A stretch of 64,000 bases of DNA from Brachybacterium sp. UMB0905 (lineage in GTDB: Bacteria; Actinomycetota; Actinomycetes; Actinomycetales; Dermabacteraceae). The stretch is taken from contig NZ_PNHL01000003.1 in assembly GCF_002871795.1 (NCBI RefSeq), forward strand, positions 223,395 through 287,394. Direction: 5' to 3'. Shown here piece by piece: positions 18,666 through 27,806 of this stretch. A program made the position numbers and the translations under genes. The notes beneath the pieces were generated by a model. It saw nothing but the letters and a program-made list of their open reading frames with translations. It was not told where the DNA came from and did no database searches. Each line of letters begins with the position of its first letter. Position 1 is the stretch's first letter.

Positions 18666-19028
18666 ACCGGAGTCTGGAGTGATTCTGCATATCCCCTGCA
18701 CCGGCCCTATGACCTGAGTCAGGCCTGAGGACCGTGCCGCGAGGAACTCCGGCCCGGCCGCAGCGATGGCACCACTGATCCTCCGCGAGGACCCGGCACT
18801 CCAGAGCTGTCTGGCCCGTCTCGATGCGCTGGCCGGTGGCTGTGAGGCCGAGCCCGTCCAGGCCGCAGAAGGCATCGAGATCAAGGGACGAGAAGGAAGC
18901 GTGGGGCATGTCGAGGTCTTCCAGATCGCGAGCGTCAGAACTTCCATCATCGGGAGACATCGACGCCTACCCCCGCACCGACTCGCCCACCCCGCCACCG
19001 ACCGCTACACCCTCATCTGCGAAGAGCC
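18664..19028 (-). pseudogene. ISL3-family transposase N-terminal remnant and transposon end
   Basis: The minus-strand frame from 18,960 encodes MSPDDGSSDARDLEDLD then LDGLGLTATGQRIETGQTALECRVLAEDQWCHRCGRAGVPRGTVLR, a divergent homologue of the copy-2 N-terminus with an intact start. Homology stops after about 75 residues, near 18,735; the rest of the gene is lost. The IS end is kept at 19,009-19,028 and forms the right boundary of the composite element. Confidence 0.8.
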
Positions 19029-19036
19029 CGTTTCAC
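19029..19036. repeat. Right copy of the 8-bp target-site duplication
   Basis: CGTTTCAC directly outside the IS end, identical to 13,413-13,420. Confidence 0.85.
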
Positions 19037-19190
19037 GAGTGAGGGCGGGCTTCGGGCGGGGTGGCGAGATGAGGCCCTTAGTGTGCACACGATGCAGGAA
19101 TGCCGCCCTCGCGTCACGCCGCACGGAATCCCAGGGCCGGTAGGTGCCGTCGGGCCAGCCGGTCGTGACCCCGACGGCGCGCGGAGTGAG
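19029..19190 (-). pseudogene. 5' part of the split CAP-domain gene, with an SLH-like end
   Basis: On the minus strand this reads GVTTGWPDGTYRPWDSVRRD, ARAAFLHRVHTKGL and a short Pro-rich linker, then ALTRET, which continues in frame with VSAEVFRLVNVER of the CAP piece once the transposon and one 8-bp repeat are removed. GVTTGW-x-DGT-x-RP...V-R-x-x-A-x-AFL-x-R is the second half of an S-layer-homology-like repeat, a common cell-surface module beside CAP domains. I cannot follow a good frame further upstream, so the gene may have been decayed before the insertion. Confidence 0.65.
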
Positions 19191-19326
19191 AACGAGGTGG
19201 CACCGAGGGACCCGCGCGCGGGCATCCCCGCGGTCGACCCCACGGGCTGCCGCATCACATCAGAACCGGACCTCTCCGTCGACCGCTCGGAGCAGGCGGC
19301 GGGAGAAGACGCCCCGCGATGACAAA

Positions 19327-19364
19327 GGCCCCGCACCATCCCGTTCCCGGGATGCTGCGGGGCC
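19327..19364 (-). terminator. Terminator hairpin downstream of nrdE
   Basis: Long stem GGCCCCGCA / TGCGGGGCC with an inner CATCCCG / CGGGATG extension, 50 bp after the nrdE stop. On the minus strand it is followed by TTTGTC. Confidence 0.75.
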
Positions 19365-19412
19365 CTGGTGTCGGCCGGTGGGGGTGCCGTCGGCCGATGG
19401 GGGGGGTGCCAG

Positions 19413-21563
19413 TCAGAGCATGCAGCTCACGCAGCCCTCGACCTCGGTGCCCTGGATCGCCATCTGCCGCAGGCGGATGTAGTACAGGGTCTTGATGCCC
19501 TTACGCCAGGCGTAGATCTGCGCCCGGTTCACATCGCGCGTGGTCGCCGTGTCCTTGAAGAACAGCGTCAGCGACAGACCCTGATCCACGTGCTTCGTGG
19601 CCTCGGCGTACGTGTCGATGATCTTCTCGTAGCCGATCTCGTACGCATCCTCGTAGTACTCGAGGTTGTCGTTGGTCATGTACGGCGCCGGGTAGTACAC
19701 CCGCCCGATCTTGCCCTCCTTGCGGATCTCGATCTTGGAGACGATCGGGTGGATCGAGGAGGTGGAGTGGTTGATGTAGCTGATCGAGCCGGTGGGCGGC
19801 ACCGCCTGCAGGTAGGCGTTGTACATGCCGTGCTCCATCACCTGCTCGCGCAGCTGCTTCCAGTCCTCCTGGGTGGGCAGGTGCACGTCGGCGTTCGCGA
19901 ACAGCTCCCGCACCCGCTCGGTGCGCGGCTCCCAGACCTCATCGATGTACTTGTCGAAGTACGTGCCGGTGCCGTACGCGGAGTTCTCGAAGTTGTCGAA
20001 GGTCTCCCCGCGCTCCTTCGCGATGTGCATCGACGCGAGGATCGCGTGATACGTCACCGCGTAGAAGTACATGTTCGTGAAGTCCAGGCCCTCCTCGGAG
20101 CCGTAGTGGATCCGCTCGCGCGCCAAGTAGCCGTGGAGATTCATCTGCCCCAGGCCGATCGCATGGGACTTGCGGTTGCCTTCGGCGATCGTCGGCACGG
20201 ACTCGATGTCGGAGGTGTCCGACACCGCCGTGAGGCCGCGGATCGCCGTCTCGATGGTGCGGGCGAAGTCCGGGGAATCCATGGCCTTGGCGATGTTCAG
20301 CGAGCCCAGGTTGCAGGAGATGTCCCGGCCCAGCTGGTCGTAGCTGAGGTCCACGTTCATGGTGGAAGGCGTGGAGATCTGCAGGATCTCCGAGCACAGG
20401 TTCGAGTGGGTGACCTTGCCCGGAATCGGGTTCGCCCGGTTCACCGTGTCCTCGAACATGATGTACGGGTAGCCGGATTCGAACTGGATCTCGGCGAGCA
20501 CCTGGAAGAAGTCGCGGGCGCGGATCTTCTTCTTGGAGATGTTCGGGTTGTCCACCATCTCGCGGTAGAGCTCCGAGACGTTCACATCGGCGAACGGCTT
20601 GCCGTACTCGCGCTCCACGTCGTACGGGGAGAACAGGTACATCGGTTCATTGTTCTTCGCGAGCTCGAAGGTGATGTCGGGGATCACCACACCCAGCGAG
20701 AGGGTCTTGATGCGGATCTTCTCATCGGCGTTCTCACGCTTGGTATCCAAAAAGCGCAGGATGTCCGGGTGGTGGGCATGCAGGTACACCGCGCCCGCGC
20801 CCTGGCGGGCACCCAGCTGGTTGGCGTAGGAGAACGAATCCTCCAGCAGCTTCATCACCGGGATCACGCCCGAGGACTGATTTTCGATCTGCTTGATCGG
20901 CGCCCCGTACTCGCGCAGGTTGCTCAGCAGCAGCGCCACGCCACCGCCGCGCTTGGACAGCTGCAGCGCAGAGTTGATCGAGCGGCCGATCGACTCCATG
21001 TTGTCCTCGATGCGCAGCAGGAAGCAGGAGACCAGCTCGCCACGCTGCGCCTTGCCGGCGTTGAGGAACGTCGGGGTGGCCGGCTGGAAACGACCCGAGA
21101 GGATCTCCTCCACCAGGTGGCGGGCCAGCGCCTCATCGCCGCGCGCCAGGGTCAGCGCGACCATCACCACGCGGTCCTCGAAACGCTCCAGGTAGCGCTT
21201 CCCGTCGAAGGTCTTCAGCGTGTACGAGGTGTAGTACTTGAAGGCCCCCAGGAACGTGGGGAACCGGAACTTCTTCGCGTACGCCTGCTCGGAGAGGTCC
21301 TCGATGAAGGAGAAGTCGTACTGATCCAGCACGTTCTTCTCGTAGTACTCGTTCTCCACGAGATAGTCCATCTTCTCGCGCAGCGAGTGGAAGAAGACGG
21401 TGTTGGGGTTGACGTGCTGGAGGAAGTACTCCCGCGCCGCTTCACGGTCCTTGTCGAACTGGATCTGGCCGTCCGGGCCATACAGGTTCAGCATCGCGTT
21501 GAGCGCGTGATAGTCGAGCCGCTTGTGGTGCTCTGCCGGGGGCATCTCGGTCAGTGTCGCCAA
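19413..21563 (-). CDS. nrdE: Class Ib ribonucleotide reductase, large (alpha) subunit
   Basis: The 716-residue NrdE is the catalytic subunit that converts NDPs to dNDPs with electrons from NrdH and the radical from NrdF. Signatures are [33 protein letters not shown] (an active-site Cys), [31 protein letters not shown] and the C-terminal redox tail CVSCML. It lacks the long allosteric ATP-cone of class Ia enzymes. I place the start at TTG 21,563, behind GGAAGAG, overlapping nrdI; ATG 21,545 is an alternative. Confidence 0.96.
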   Translation of the reverse strand: MATLTEMPPAEHHKRLDYHALNAMLNLYGPDGQIQFDKDREAAREYFLQHVNPNTVFFHSLREKMDYLVENEYYEKNVLDQYDFSFIEDLSEQAYAKKFRFPTFLGAFKYYTSYTLKTFDGKRYLERFEDRVVMVALTLARGDEALARHLVEEILSGRFQPATPTFLNAGKAQRGELVSCFLLRIEDNMESIGRSINSALQLSKRGGGVALLLSNLREYGAPIKQIENQSSGVIPVMKLLEDSFSYANQLGARQGAGAVYLHAHHPDILRFLDTKRENADEKIRIKTLSLGVVIPDITFELAKNNEPMYLFSPYDVEREYGKPFADVNVSELYREMVDNPNISKKKIRARDFFQVLAEIQFESGYPYIMFEDTVNRANPIPGKVTHSNLCSEILQISTPSTMNVDLSYDQLGRDISCNLGSLNIAKAMDSPDFARTIETAIRGLTAVSDTSDIESVPTIAEGNRKSHAIGLGQMNLHGYLARERIHYGSEEGLDFTNMYFYAVTYHAILASMHIAKERGETFDNFENSAYGTGTYFDKYIDEVWEPRTERVRELFANADVHLPTQEDWKQLREQVMEHGMYNAYLQAVPPTGSISYINHSTSSIHPIVSKIEIRKEGKIGRVYYPAPYMTNDNLEYYEDAYEIGYEKIIDTYAEATKHVDQGLSLTLFFKDTATTRDVNRAQIYAWRKGIKTLYYIRLRQMAIQGTEVEGCVSCML

Positions 21564-21949
21564 AACTCTTCCAATCCATCCTGGACCTTCGACACGTCCA
21601 CGGACGTGCCGAACAGTTCGAACTTGTACATGTGCGGGACCTGGCATTTCGCGGAGATGATGTCCCCCGCCAGGCAGTAGGCCTCGCCGAAGTTGGTGTT
21701 CCCGGCGCTGATCACACCCCGGATCAGGCTCCGGTTGTGCTCATCGTTGAGGAACTTGATGACCTGCTTGGGGACGGCGCCGCGGCCGTTGCCGCCGCCG
21801 TAGGTAGGCACCACCAAGACGTACTCCTCGTCGACGACGAGGGGATCGTCCTTGGGGTACAGCGGGATGCGCTCAGCGGGCACCCCCAGCTTGTCGATGA
21901 ATCGCTTGGTGTTGCCCGAGACCGAGGAGAAATAGACGAGCTTCGCCAT
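21551..21949 (-). CDS. nrdI: NrdI flavodoxin-like RNR-activating protein
   Basis: The 132-residue flavodoxin-like protein supplies the oxidant for assembly of the manganese-tyrosyl cofactor in NrdF. The phosphate-binding loop [11 protein letters not shown] is at residues 8-18; [21 protein letters not shown] and [19 protein letters not shown] form the flavin 50s and 90s loops. It follows nrdH by 22 bp and overlaps the nrdE start by about a dozen bases. Confidence 0.95.
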   Translation of the reverse strand: MAKLVYFSSVSGNTKRFIDKLGVPAERIPLYPKDDPLVVDEEYVLVVPTYGGGNGRGAVPKQVIKFLNDEHNRSLIRGVISAGNTNFGEAYCLAGDIISAKCQVPHMYKFELFGTSVDVSKVQDGLEEFWRH

Positions 21950-21971
21950 GACCCTGCGCTCCCGGCGCGGT

Positions 21972-22229
21972 TCAGATCGCGGTGGCGGTGCGCTGCGCGA
22001 CACCCGCCGCGGTGAGGGCCTTGATCTTGTCCGGGCGGAAGCCGGACCAGTGGTCCTGGGAGGTGATGACCACGGGGGCCTGCATGTAGCCCAGCGCCTT
22101 GATGCGGGCCAGGGCCTCAGCATCCTCGGTGACGTCCACGACGTCGTACGCGAGACCGGCCTTGTTCAGCGCACGCTTGGTGGCGTCGCACTGCACGCAG
22201 AGGGGCTTGGAGTACACGGTGATGTCCAC
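21972..22229 (-). CDS. nrdH: Glutaredoxin-like NrdH redoxin
   Basis: The 85-residue protein reduces NrdE in class Ib systems. It begins [25 protein letters not shown] with the redox motif CVQC, and has the thioredoxin-fold cis-Pro in YMQAPVVI and [12 protein letters not shown]. It starts at a GTG and is the first gene of nrdH-nrdI-nrdE. Confidence 0.96.
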   Translation of the reverse strand: MDITVYSKPLCVQCDATKRALNKAGLAYDVVDVTEDAEALARIKALGYMQAPVVITSQDHWSGFRPDKIKALTAAGVAQRTATAI

Positions 22230-22407
22230 GGGGAGGTGCCTTTCGGGAGGGGCGCCGACGGGCGTCGGCTGGGAGGGTGATGCAGTTGTCCGGGTGCGGC
22301 CCGTAAGGCCGCTGCTGCGACGCCCGATGGCCTCGGACCTGCACGCTTCCGGGGTCTCCCGGGACGCTTCAGGCTCCCGGGAGGCCCGGTTCGCCGCAAC
22401 GGGCCCA

Positions 22408-22455
22408 ACACTACACCTAGTGGTGGGTGGGTCGAGCGACCACAAGATGTACTGA
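22408..22455. promoter_or_regulatory. Pair of NrdR boxes upstream of nrdHIE
   Basis: ACACTACACCTAGTGG at 22,408-22,423 and CCACAAGATGTACTGA at 22,440-22,455 have starts 32 bp apart, the same spacing as at nrdD. They lie 180-225 bp upstream of nrdH. The first box is close to consensus, the second is weaker. Confidence 0.75.
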
Positions 22456-22743
22456 ACTACAACAATGTCATCCACAGCGCGCTGTTGATGGGATGTGGAC
22501 AGTCGGGGACGGCTGGGGACAGTCCGGCGCCCCCGTGCGTGAAAGACGCTCGGACATGCACAGCAGGCTGTGGATGAGCGGTTTCGCGGCGGTGCCGGGC
22601 GGTGGATGACGCGGGCCGCGCGGTGGTGATCCGCGGGGCTGAAACGGCGCGGGATGAGATGGATCTCGGGCGTGTCGTCGGCATGGCGCGGCGTGTCGCG
22701 GGGGTGGGGGTGGGCGGTGCCGCGCAGACCGGGGCCGACTTGA
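22456..22743. other. Intergenic region, nothing further seen
   Basis: About 290 bp between the NrdR boxes and the palindrome downstream of the oxidoreductase gene. I see no convincing gene; it should contain the nrdH promoter near its left edge. Confidence 0.5.
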
Positions 22744-22818
22744 TTCCACGAACGGGACACAGATGACCGGCCGCCTGCATATTGCACGCGGCCGGTCAGG
22801 AGAGTGCCGTTCGTGGAA
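22744..22818. terminator. Nested long inverted repeat, terminator-like
   Basis: Outer arms TTCCACGAACGG / CCGTTCGTGGAA enclose inner arms TGACCGGCCGC / GCGGCCGGTCA, giving a 75-nt two-tier hairpin immediately downstream of the oxidoreductase stop. It probably ends transcription of that gene and could shield the nrd promoter. Confidence 0.65.
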
Positions 22819-22840
22819 GGGGCGCGAGCGCAAACTCGGC

Positions 22841-24520
22841 TCAGGCCTGACTGTCGCGCCCCGGCTCCGGGTCCGCGGGCTGGTCTGCAGGGGCGGCAGG
22901 CTGGTCCGCGGGGGCAGCGGCCTGGTCCGCGGGGGCAGCGGCCTGGTCCGCGTCCTCCAGGGTCCACGCGTCGACCACCGGCTGCTCAGCGGTCGGTGCC
23001 GCAGCGCGGTCAACGGGTTCAGCAGGCCCAGCCGCAGGCTCATCCGGCTCCACGAACGGCGCCGGGTCCGCGGTCGTCGCCGCCTCTGCGGGCTCGGCGG
23101 GCTCCGCCACGAGCCCCGCATCCACAGACACCGCGGGCTCTTCCCCCGCCGCCTCCGTCGGCTCCTCCCGCGCGGCGTCCGCCGGCTCCGCGTCGACCGT
23201 CATCCGCGCCCCGGCGAGCGCGGAGCTCGCCCCGGAGACCTGCGCGGCACCAGCCCCGTCGGCCGCACGCGATTCCTCGCCCGCGCCCGGCTCATCCGCC
23301 GCGTCGGCCCCGGCAGCCGACTCGGCCGCATCCGCCTCACCGGCCACTGCCGCACCGGCCGCCTCTTCGGTGCCCTCCTCGTCGGATTCCGGGTCGATCG
23401 TCCGGCCGTCGGCCTCGACGATCCGCGCGAGCACCTCCCGCAGCAGCTCCACCTGGGCGAGGGCCTGCCTGGTGCCGGCAATCGGCGGCTCGCCCTTCTC
23501 GACGAAGGCGTGGAAGGCCTCCCACATCGCCTCGGCCGAGCCGTTGGTCGCGACCGTCGTGGTCTCCTGCACCACCCCGGACTTCTTCTCCCGCAGCGCG
23601 AGGGTGGAGCGGCGGTCGCCGTGCGAAGGGGCCGGTAGGTCCAGCTGCAGGCGTCGGCGCGCGGACAGCACCTGCACCGTCTCGCGGTACTCGGGGGCGA
23701 ACGGCAGGTAGTGCCACACCAGACGCACCCGCGCCCCACCCTCAAGCTCGCCCAGCAGCTCGATCGACCCCGGGATCACGCCCTTGGGCCAGTGCCGCGC
23801 CATCGACAGCTCCACCAGCGGCCCGTAGGCCGCTTCAAGCACCGCCAGCTGGTGCGCCACGCCCGTGAGCAGACCCTTGACGTACAGGTCGCGGTCGCGC
23901 TGCGTCGCCCCCTCCCCAGAGCCGGCCTCCACGGCGGCCTGCAGATCCTTGCGCCGCTGGGAGCGCTTCTCGCTGGGCAGGTCGTACGCGGAGCTGGTGA
24001 CCTTCGCGGCGCCGAACAGCGGCTGGCTGGCAGGCATGAGGACCTCGTGGTCCACCATCCGCACGTCCTTGCGGGCGATCACCTCGCCCATCTCCCGCAC
24101 CGAGTCGTCGTACTGCTGCGGGTAGGCGAGCATCAGCAGCGGCCGACCGGTCATCCGCTCGAAATCCGCAACCTGCGCAATCTCCTGCGCGGAGAAGCCC
24201 ACCGGTGGCTCCACCAGCACGGGGATGCCGCGCCGCATGAGGGCCAGCAGATCCTGGGCATGCAGTCCGTCGGTGGACAGCAGCGCCGCATCGACCGTGA
24301 TCTCCTTGACACGCACCGCGGCGATGAGATCCGCGACCGTCTCGTACCGCTTCTCCTCGGCCACGCCCCACACGTCGGAGGCCTCGCGGCGGCGCCGCGG
24401 CGAGTGATCCACCAGGGCGGCCACCGTGAACCGGTCCCAGCGTCGGCGCAGCACCGGCAGATGCACGGCCTGGGCCATGGTTCCGGCGCCGATCACGGCG
24501 ATGTTCAGGGTCTTGGCCAT
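22841..24520 (-). CDS. Gfo/Idh/MocA-family oxidoreductase with a long acidic tail
   Basis: The 559-residue product has a standard N-terminal Rossmann fold (MAKTLNIAVIGAGTMAQAVHLPVL, then LVEPPVGFSAQEI where the family usually shows EKP) and an alpha/beta C-terminal domain to about residue 370. A further 190 residues are an Ala/Glu/Asp/Pro-rich, apparently disordered tail (DEEGTEEAAGAAVAGEADAA...) with a QAAAPAD-type tandem repeat near the end. Replacement of the usual EKP by VEP suggests altered or lost dehydrogenase chemistry. ATG 24,520 starts the conserved domain. It is divergent from plsC. Confidence 0.8.
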   Translation of the reverse strand: MAKTLNIAVIGAGTMAQAVHLPVLRRRWDRFTVAALVDHSPRRRREASDVWGVAEEKRYETVADLIAAVRVKEITVDAALLSTDGLHAQDLLALMRRGIPVLVEPPVGFSAQEIAQVADFERMTGRPLLMLAYPQQYDDSVREMGEVIARKDVRMVDHEVLMPASQPLFGAAKVTSSAYDLPSEKRSQRRKDLQAAVEAGSGEGATQRDRDLYVKGLLTGVAHQLAVLEAAYGPLVELSMARHWPKGVIPGSIELLGELEGGARVRLVWHYLPFAPEYRETVQVLSARRRLQLDLPAPSHGDRRSTLALREKKSGVVQETTTVATNGSAEAMWEAFHAFVEKGEPPIAGTRQALAQVELLREVLARIVEADGRTIDPESDEEGTEEAAGAAVAGEADAAESAAGADAADEPGAGEESRAADGAGAAQVSGASSALAGARMTVDAEPADAAREEPTEAAGEEPAVSVDAGLVAEPAEPAEAATTADPAPFVEPDEPAAGPAEPVDRAAAPTAEQPVVDAWTLEDADQAAAPADQAAAPADQPAAPADQPADPEPGRDSQA

Positions 24521-24685
24521 CGATGCTCCTCGGTCTCGGCGCACGCCTGTTCTACCACATGCACCTCCGCACGGCAGGGCCCGCCCATGCCCCTCACCTG
24601 CGCGGTCCCTGCAGCGAGCGCGCTGTCGCGGCCGAGCCTGCGGGCACTATCGTGACCCCCTGGAGGACCGACTCTCGGAGGATCC

Positions 24686-25363
24686 ATGTCGCATAGCTTC
24701 TACTGGGGCGCCCGCAAGCTGGTGCGCCCTATCGTCCACGGCCTGTGGCGCCCGCGCGTCAGCGGTCTGGAGAACGTGCCGCGCACGGGCGGGTTCGTCG
24801 TGGCCTCCAACCATCTGGCGAACATCGATTCGTTCATGATCCCGGTGCTGCTGCCGCGGCGGATCCGGTTCGTGGCCAAGGACAGTCTGTGGACCCAGAA
24901 GGGGCCGACGGGGGCTGTGCTGCGCTGGTTCTTCAACGCGGTGGAGGCGGTGCCGGTGGACCGTCAGGAGCTCGCGTCCGGCAAGGGGGCGCTGCAGAAG
25001 GGCCTGGAGATCCTGCGCGAGGGGCATGCCTTCGCGATCTACCCCGAGGGCACGCGGTCCAAGGACGGGCTGCTGCATCCGGGCAAGCAGGGTGCGGCGT
25101 GGCTCGCGCTCGAATCGGGCTGCCCCGTGCTGCCGGTGGGGCTGAAGGGCACCGAACATATGTTCTCGCGCCTGCTGCCGGACCGCGGCGCGATCACGCT
25201 GCGAGTGGGCACGCCCATCGATCCCGCGGACGTCGCGCCGGATGCCGCCAAGGGGACGCGCCGACGGGTGCTGACCTCGCGGATCATGGACGAGATCCAG
25301 GCGCTGTCCGGGCAGCGGCGGGCCGAGGCAGGGCCGAACGGGCCGCGGGAGGGGCGGGGCTGA
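24686..25363 (+). CDS. 1-acyl-sn-glycerol-3-phosphate acyltransferase family protein
   Basis: The 225-residue PlsC-type enzyme should add the second acyl chain to lysophosphatidate at the membrane. It has motif I SNHLANID (NH-x4-D), motif II around VDRQELASGKGALQKG, motif III FAIYPEGTRSKDG and motif IV GCPVLPVGLKG. Length is normal. The C-terminal coding end merges into a GC-rich tandem repeat that continues past the stop. Confidence 0.88.
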   Translation: MSHSFYWGARKLVRPIVHGLWRPRVSGLENVPRTGGFVVASNHLANIDSFMIPVLLPRRIRFVAKDSLWTQKGPTGAVLRWFFNAVEAVPVDRQELASGKGALQKGLEILREGHAFAIYPEGTRSKDGLLHPGKQGAAWLALESGCPVLPVGLKGTEHMFSRLLPDRGAITLRVGTPIDPADVAPDAAKGTRRRVLTSRIMDEIQALSGQRRAEAGPNGPREGRG

Positions 25364-25487
25364 GCGGGCCGCAGGCGGCGCGGGGCTGAGCGGGCCGCAG
25401 GCGGTGTGGGGCTGAGGGCCCCGCGGGAGAGGCAAGGTTGAGGGCCCCGCGGGCGGCGCGGGGCTGAGCGGGCCGATGGGCCGCGAG
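25353..25487. repeat. GC-rich imperfect tandem repeat
   Basis: About five copies of a 26-27 bp unit, centred on GCGGGGCTGAGCGGGCCGC, run from the end of the acyltransferase gene toward the universal stress gene. Copies differ at several bases and there are no spacers. Confidence 0.7.
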
Positions 25488-25569
25488 GTCACGCCGCGGG
25501 GCCAGTAGGATCGGCCCGTACCGTGCACAGTCGCCGGGCCGCCGCCCGCAGCGCAGTCCAGGAGTTGCC

Positions 25570-25953
25570 ATGGCCGTCGTCGTCGGATTCATCCCCACCG
25601 ACGTGGGATACAGGGCGCTGGATGCCGCGCGCGCCGAGGCCGAGCAGCGCGGGGGGCCGCTCGTGGTGGTCAATGTGCTGCGCGACGGCGTGGAGACCGA
25701 CCCGCGGCATGCCGGTGACCAGGACATCGACATCGCACGCGAGCATCTGCGCGGCGCGGGGGTACGCGTGGCGTTCCGCCAGGAGCACACCGACGATGAC
25801 ATCGCCGACGTGCTGCTGCGCGTGGTTGAGGAGGAGCGCGCCGAGCTGCTCGTGCTCGGGGTGCGGCGCCACCACGACCTCGCCCGACACCTGCTGGGCC
25901 TGACGGTGCAGAAGCTCCTGCTCGGCGCGCCCAGTGAGGTCCTCGTCGTCTGA
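25570..25953 (+). CDS. Universal stress protein (UspA family)
   Basis: The 127-residue single-domain protein starts VVVGFIPTDVGYRALDAARAEAEQRGGPLVVVNVL and ends with LLVLGVRRHHDLARHLLGLTVQKLLLGAPSEVLVV. That end corresponds to the family's G-x2-G-x9-G-(S/T) ATP loop; here the Gly residues are partly replaced (GVRRHHDLARHLLG), so nucleotide binding may be lost. It faces katA across a strong terminator. Confidence 0.85.
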   Translation: MAVVVGFIPTDVGYRALDAARAEAEQRGGPLVVVNVLRDGVETDPRHAGDQDIDIAREHLRGAGVRVAFRQEHTDDDIADVLLRVVEEERAELLVLGVRRHHDLARHLLGLTVQKLLLGAPSEVLVV

Positions 25954-26029
25954 GCAGAAGCTCGGTCGGCGACGCTCCCGCCACCACCTCCCGCAGGATG
26001 CGCCCCCGCCACCACCTCCCGCAAGACCA

Positions 26030-26074
26030 CTACGTTCTCGTGGGAATAGCACCCTCATTCCCACGAAAACGTAG
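26030..26074. repeat. 45-nt inverted repeat
   Basis: Arms CTACGTTCTCGTGGGAAT / ATTCCCACGAAAACGTAG pair over 18 positions with one mismatch around a 9-nt loop. It follows two direct copies of CCGCCACCACCTCCCGCA at about 25,978-26,024. Confidence 0.7.
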
Positions 26075-26111
26075 CCGGATCGGCTCGGTTGGGGCCGGCC
26101 CGCACCCAGAC

Positions 26112-26153
26112 ATGATGAGGCCGGGGCACCGCGCGGTGCCCCGGCCTCATCAT
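26112..26153. terminator. Bidirectional terminator between the stress protein and catalase genes
   Basis: Perfect 20-bp stem (ATGATGAGGCCGGGGCACCG and its complement) with almost no loop, placed between the two convergent genes. Confidence 0.75.
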
Positions 26154-26236
26154 GCGTCGCGCATCAGGCGCAGGCATCGGGCTCAGGTGCGGGCCTCAGC
26201 GACACCGCCGAGGCCGCACCTCTTAAGCCCTCAGGC

Positions 26237-27721
26237 TCACGCCCCAGGAACGTCGTCGCCGCGACCCTCGAGAGCCTTCTTCTCGATGGCCTCGCCAACC
26301 TCCTGATCGATGTTCTTCCAGTACTGGAAGACATTGGAGAGCACCGGCTCCTCGACATCGGCCATCATGCCGGAGACGGTGTCGATGAGGCGCTCACGCT
26401 CCGCATCGTCCATGACCTCGCGCACCAGGGTGTGGGCCTGGCCGAAGTCGTCATCCTCGGCGTGCAGGGTGTAGGCCGCGCGGACCATGGTGCCGTCGGC
26501 CTCCCAGCCGTTGTCCACCGGGCCCTGCTCGGCGTCGCCCTGGTAGGAGCGGCCGTAGGAGTTGGGGGCGTACACCGGCGCATCGCCGCTGTGGAAGAAC
26601 TGCATCGCCCCCTCCTTGTCGTAGGAGTTGGTGGGCACGATCGGCGCGTTGACCGGAAGCTGGTTGAAGTTGGTGCCCAGGCGGTTGCGGTGCGCATCCG
26701 GGTAGGAGAACACGCGGCCCAGCAGCATCTTGTCCGGGGAGACGCCGGTGCCGGGGACGGTGTTCGACGGGGAGAACGCCGCCTGCTCGATCTGCGCGAA
26801 GTGGTTCACCGGGTTCTGGTTCAGGGTGAAGCGACCCACGGGGATGCGCGGGTAGTCCTTCTTGGACCAGGTCTTGGTGAGGTCGAAGGGGTTGAAGCGG
26901 TAGGTCTTCGCGTCCTCGTACGGCATGATCTGGACCTCGACGCGCCAGGACGGGAAGTCGCCGTTCTGGATCGACTCGAACAGGTCGCGGCGGTGGTAGT
27001 CCGCGTCCTCACCCGCGATCTTCTCGGCCTCCTCGTTGGTCAGGAACTCCATGCCCTGCTCGGTGAGGAAGTGGTACTTGACCCAGAACTTCTCGCCGGC
27101 TTCGTTGACCCACATGTAGGTGTGGGAGGAGTAGCCGTTCATGTGACGCCAGGTCTTGGGCAGGCCGCGGTCACCCATGAGGTAGGCGACCTGGTGGGCG
27201 CTCTCCGGGGAGAGGGTCCAGAAGTCCCACTGCATGTTCGGGCTGCGCAGACCGGAGTCGGGCATGCGCTTCTGGGAGTGGATGAAGTCGGGGAACTTCA
27301 TCGGGTCGCGCAGGAAGAAGATCGGCGTGTTGTTGCCGACGATGTCGAAGTTGCCGTCCTGGGTGTAGAACTTCAGAGCGAAACCGCGCACGTCGCGCCA
27401 GGTGTCGGGCGAGCCCAGCTCACCGGCCACGGTGGAGAAACGGGCCAGCATCGGGGTCTTGGTGCCTTTCTGGAACACCTTCGCCTTGGTGTACTGCGAG
27501 ACATCCTCGGTGATCTCGAGCTCGCCGAACGCACCGGAGCCCTTCGCGTGGGGGCTGCGCTCCGGGATCCGCTCACGGTCGAACCGGGCGAGCTTCTCCA
27601 CCAGCGCGACGTCGTGCAGCAGCAGCGGGCCGTCGGCGCCGAGGCTCAGCGAGTGCGCATCGTTCTGGCGCGGCGCGCCGGACTCCGTGGTGGAGGGCTT
27701 CTGCGGATCGAAAGTGGTCAT
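26237..27721 (-). CDS. katA: Monofunctional heme catalase
   Basis: Catalase disproportionates H2O2 in the cytoplasm. The 494-residue small-subunit type shows [20 protein letters not shown] with the distal His, [16 protein letters not shown] with the active-site Asn, and [23 protein letters not shown] with the proximal heme-ligand Tyr. It lies 85 bp downstream of the Fur-family regulator on the same strand, so the pair probably forms an operon induced by peroxide. Confidence 0.96.
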   Translation of the reverse strand: MTTFDPQKPSTTESGAPRQNDAHSLSLGADGPLLLHDVALVEKLARFDRERIPERSPHAKGSGAFGELEITEDVSQYTKAKVFQKGTKTPMLARFSTVAGELGSPDTWRDVRGFALKFYTQDGNFDIVGNNTPIFFLRDPMKFPDFIHSQKRMPDSGLRSPNMQWDFWTLSPESAHQVAYLMGDRGLPKTWRHMNGYSSHTYMWVNEAGEKFWVKYHFLTEQGMEFLTNEEAEKIAGEDADYHRRDLFESIQNGDFPSWRVEVQIMPYEDAKTYRFNPFDLTKTWSKKDYPRIPVGRFTLNQNPVNHFAQIEQAAFSPSNTVPGTGVSPDKMLLGRVFSYPDAHRNRLGTNFNQLPVNAPIVPTNSYDKEGAMQFFHSGDAPVYAPNSYGRSYQGDAEQGPVDNGWEADGTMVRAAYTLHAEDDDFGQAHTLVREVMDDAERERLIDTVSGMMADVEEPVLSNVFQYWKNIDQEVGEAIEKKALEGRGDDVPGA

Positions 27722-27806
27722 GCCGTTCTCCTCTGGTCAGGGGTGATGACAGGTTCTGGTCAGCAGGTGGGACAAGGTGGATGGACCCTGGGGCGCCGGA
27801 GCAGCC

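Larger units (their letters stand above)
13421..19028. mobile_element. ISL3-bounded composite transposon carrying an ABC exporter
   Basis: The segment begins with the outward end GGCTCTTCACAGATGAGGGT and finishes with the inverted counterpart (minus strand GGCTCTTCGCAGATGAGGGT at 19,028). The same 8 bp (CGTTTCAC) flank it on both sides, and removing it with one copy of the repeat fuses the CAP gene in frame. Inside are a near-complete ISL3 copy, the start of a second ISL3 transposase that this copy interrupts, a three-gene ABC export operon of visibly lower GC than its surroundings, and a truncated ISL3-related fragment at the far end. Confidence 0.8.

Noticed and set aside
19368..21680. A 770-codon open frame on the plus strand
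   Set aside because: It lies wholly antisense to nrdE; long antisense frames are usual in GC-rich genes and the protein has no recognisable domain.
25353..25487. CRISPR array
   Set aside because: Units are contiguous and degenerate, with no unique spacers and no cas genes.
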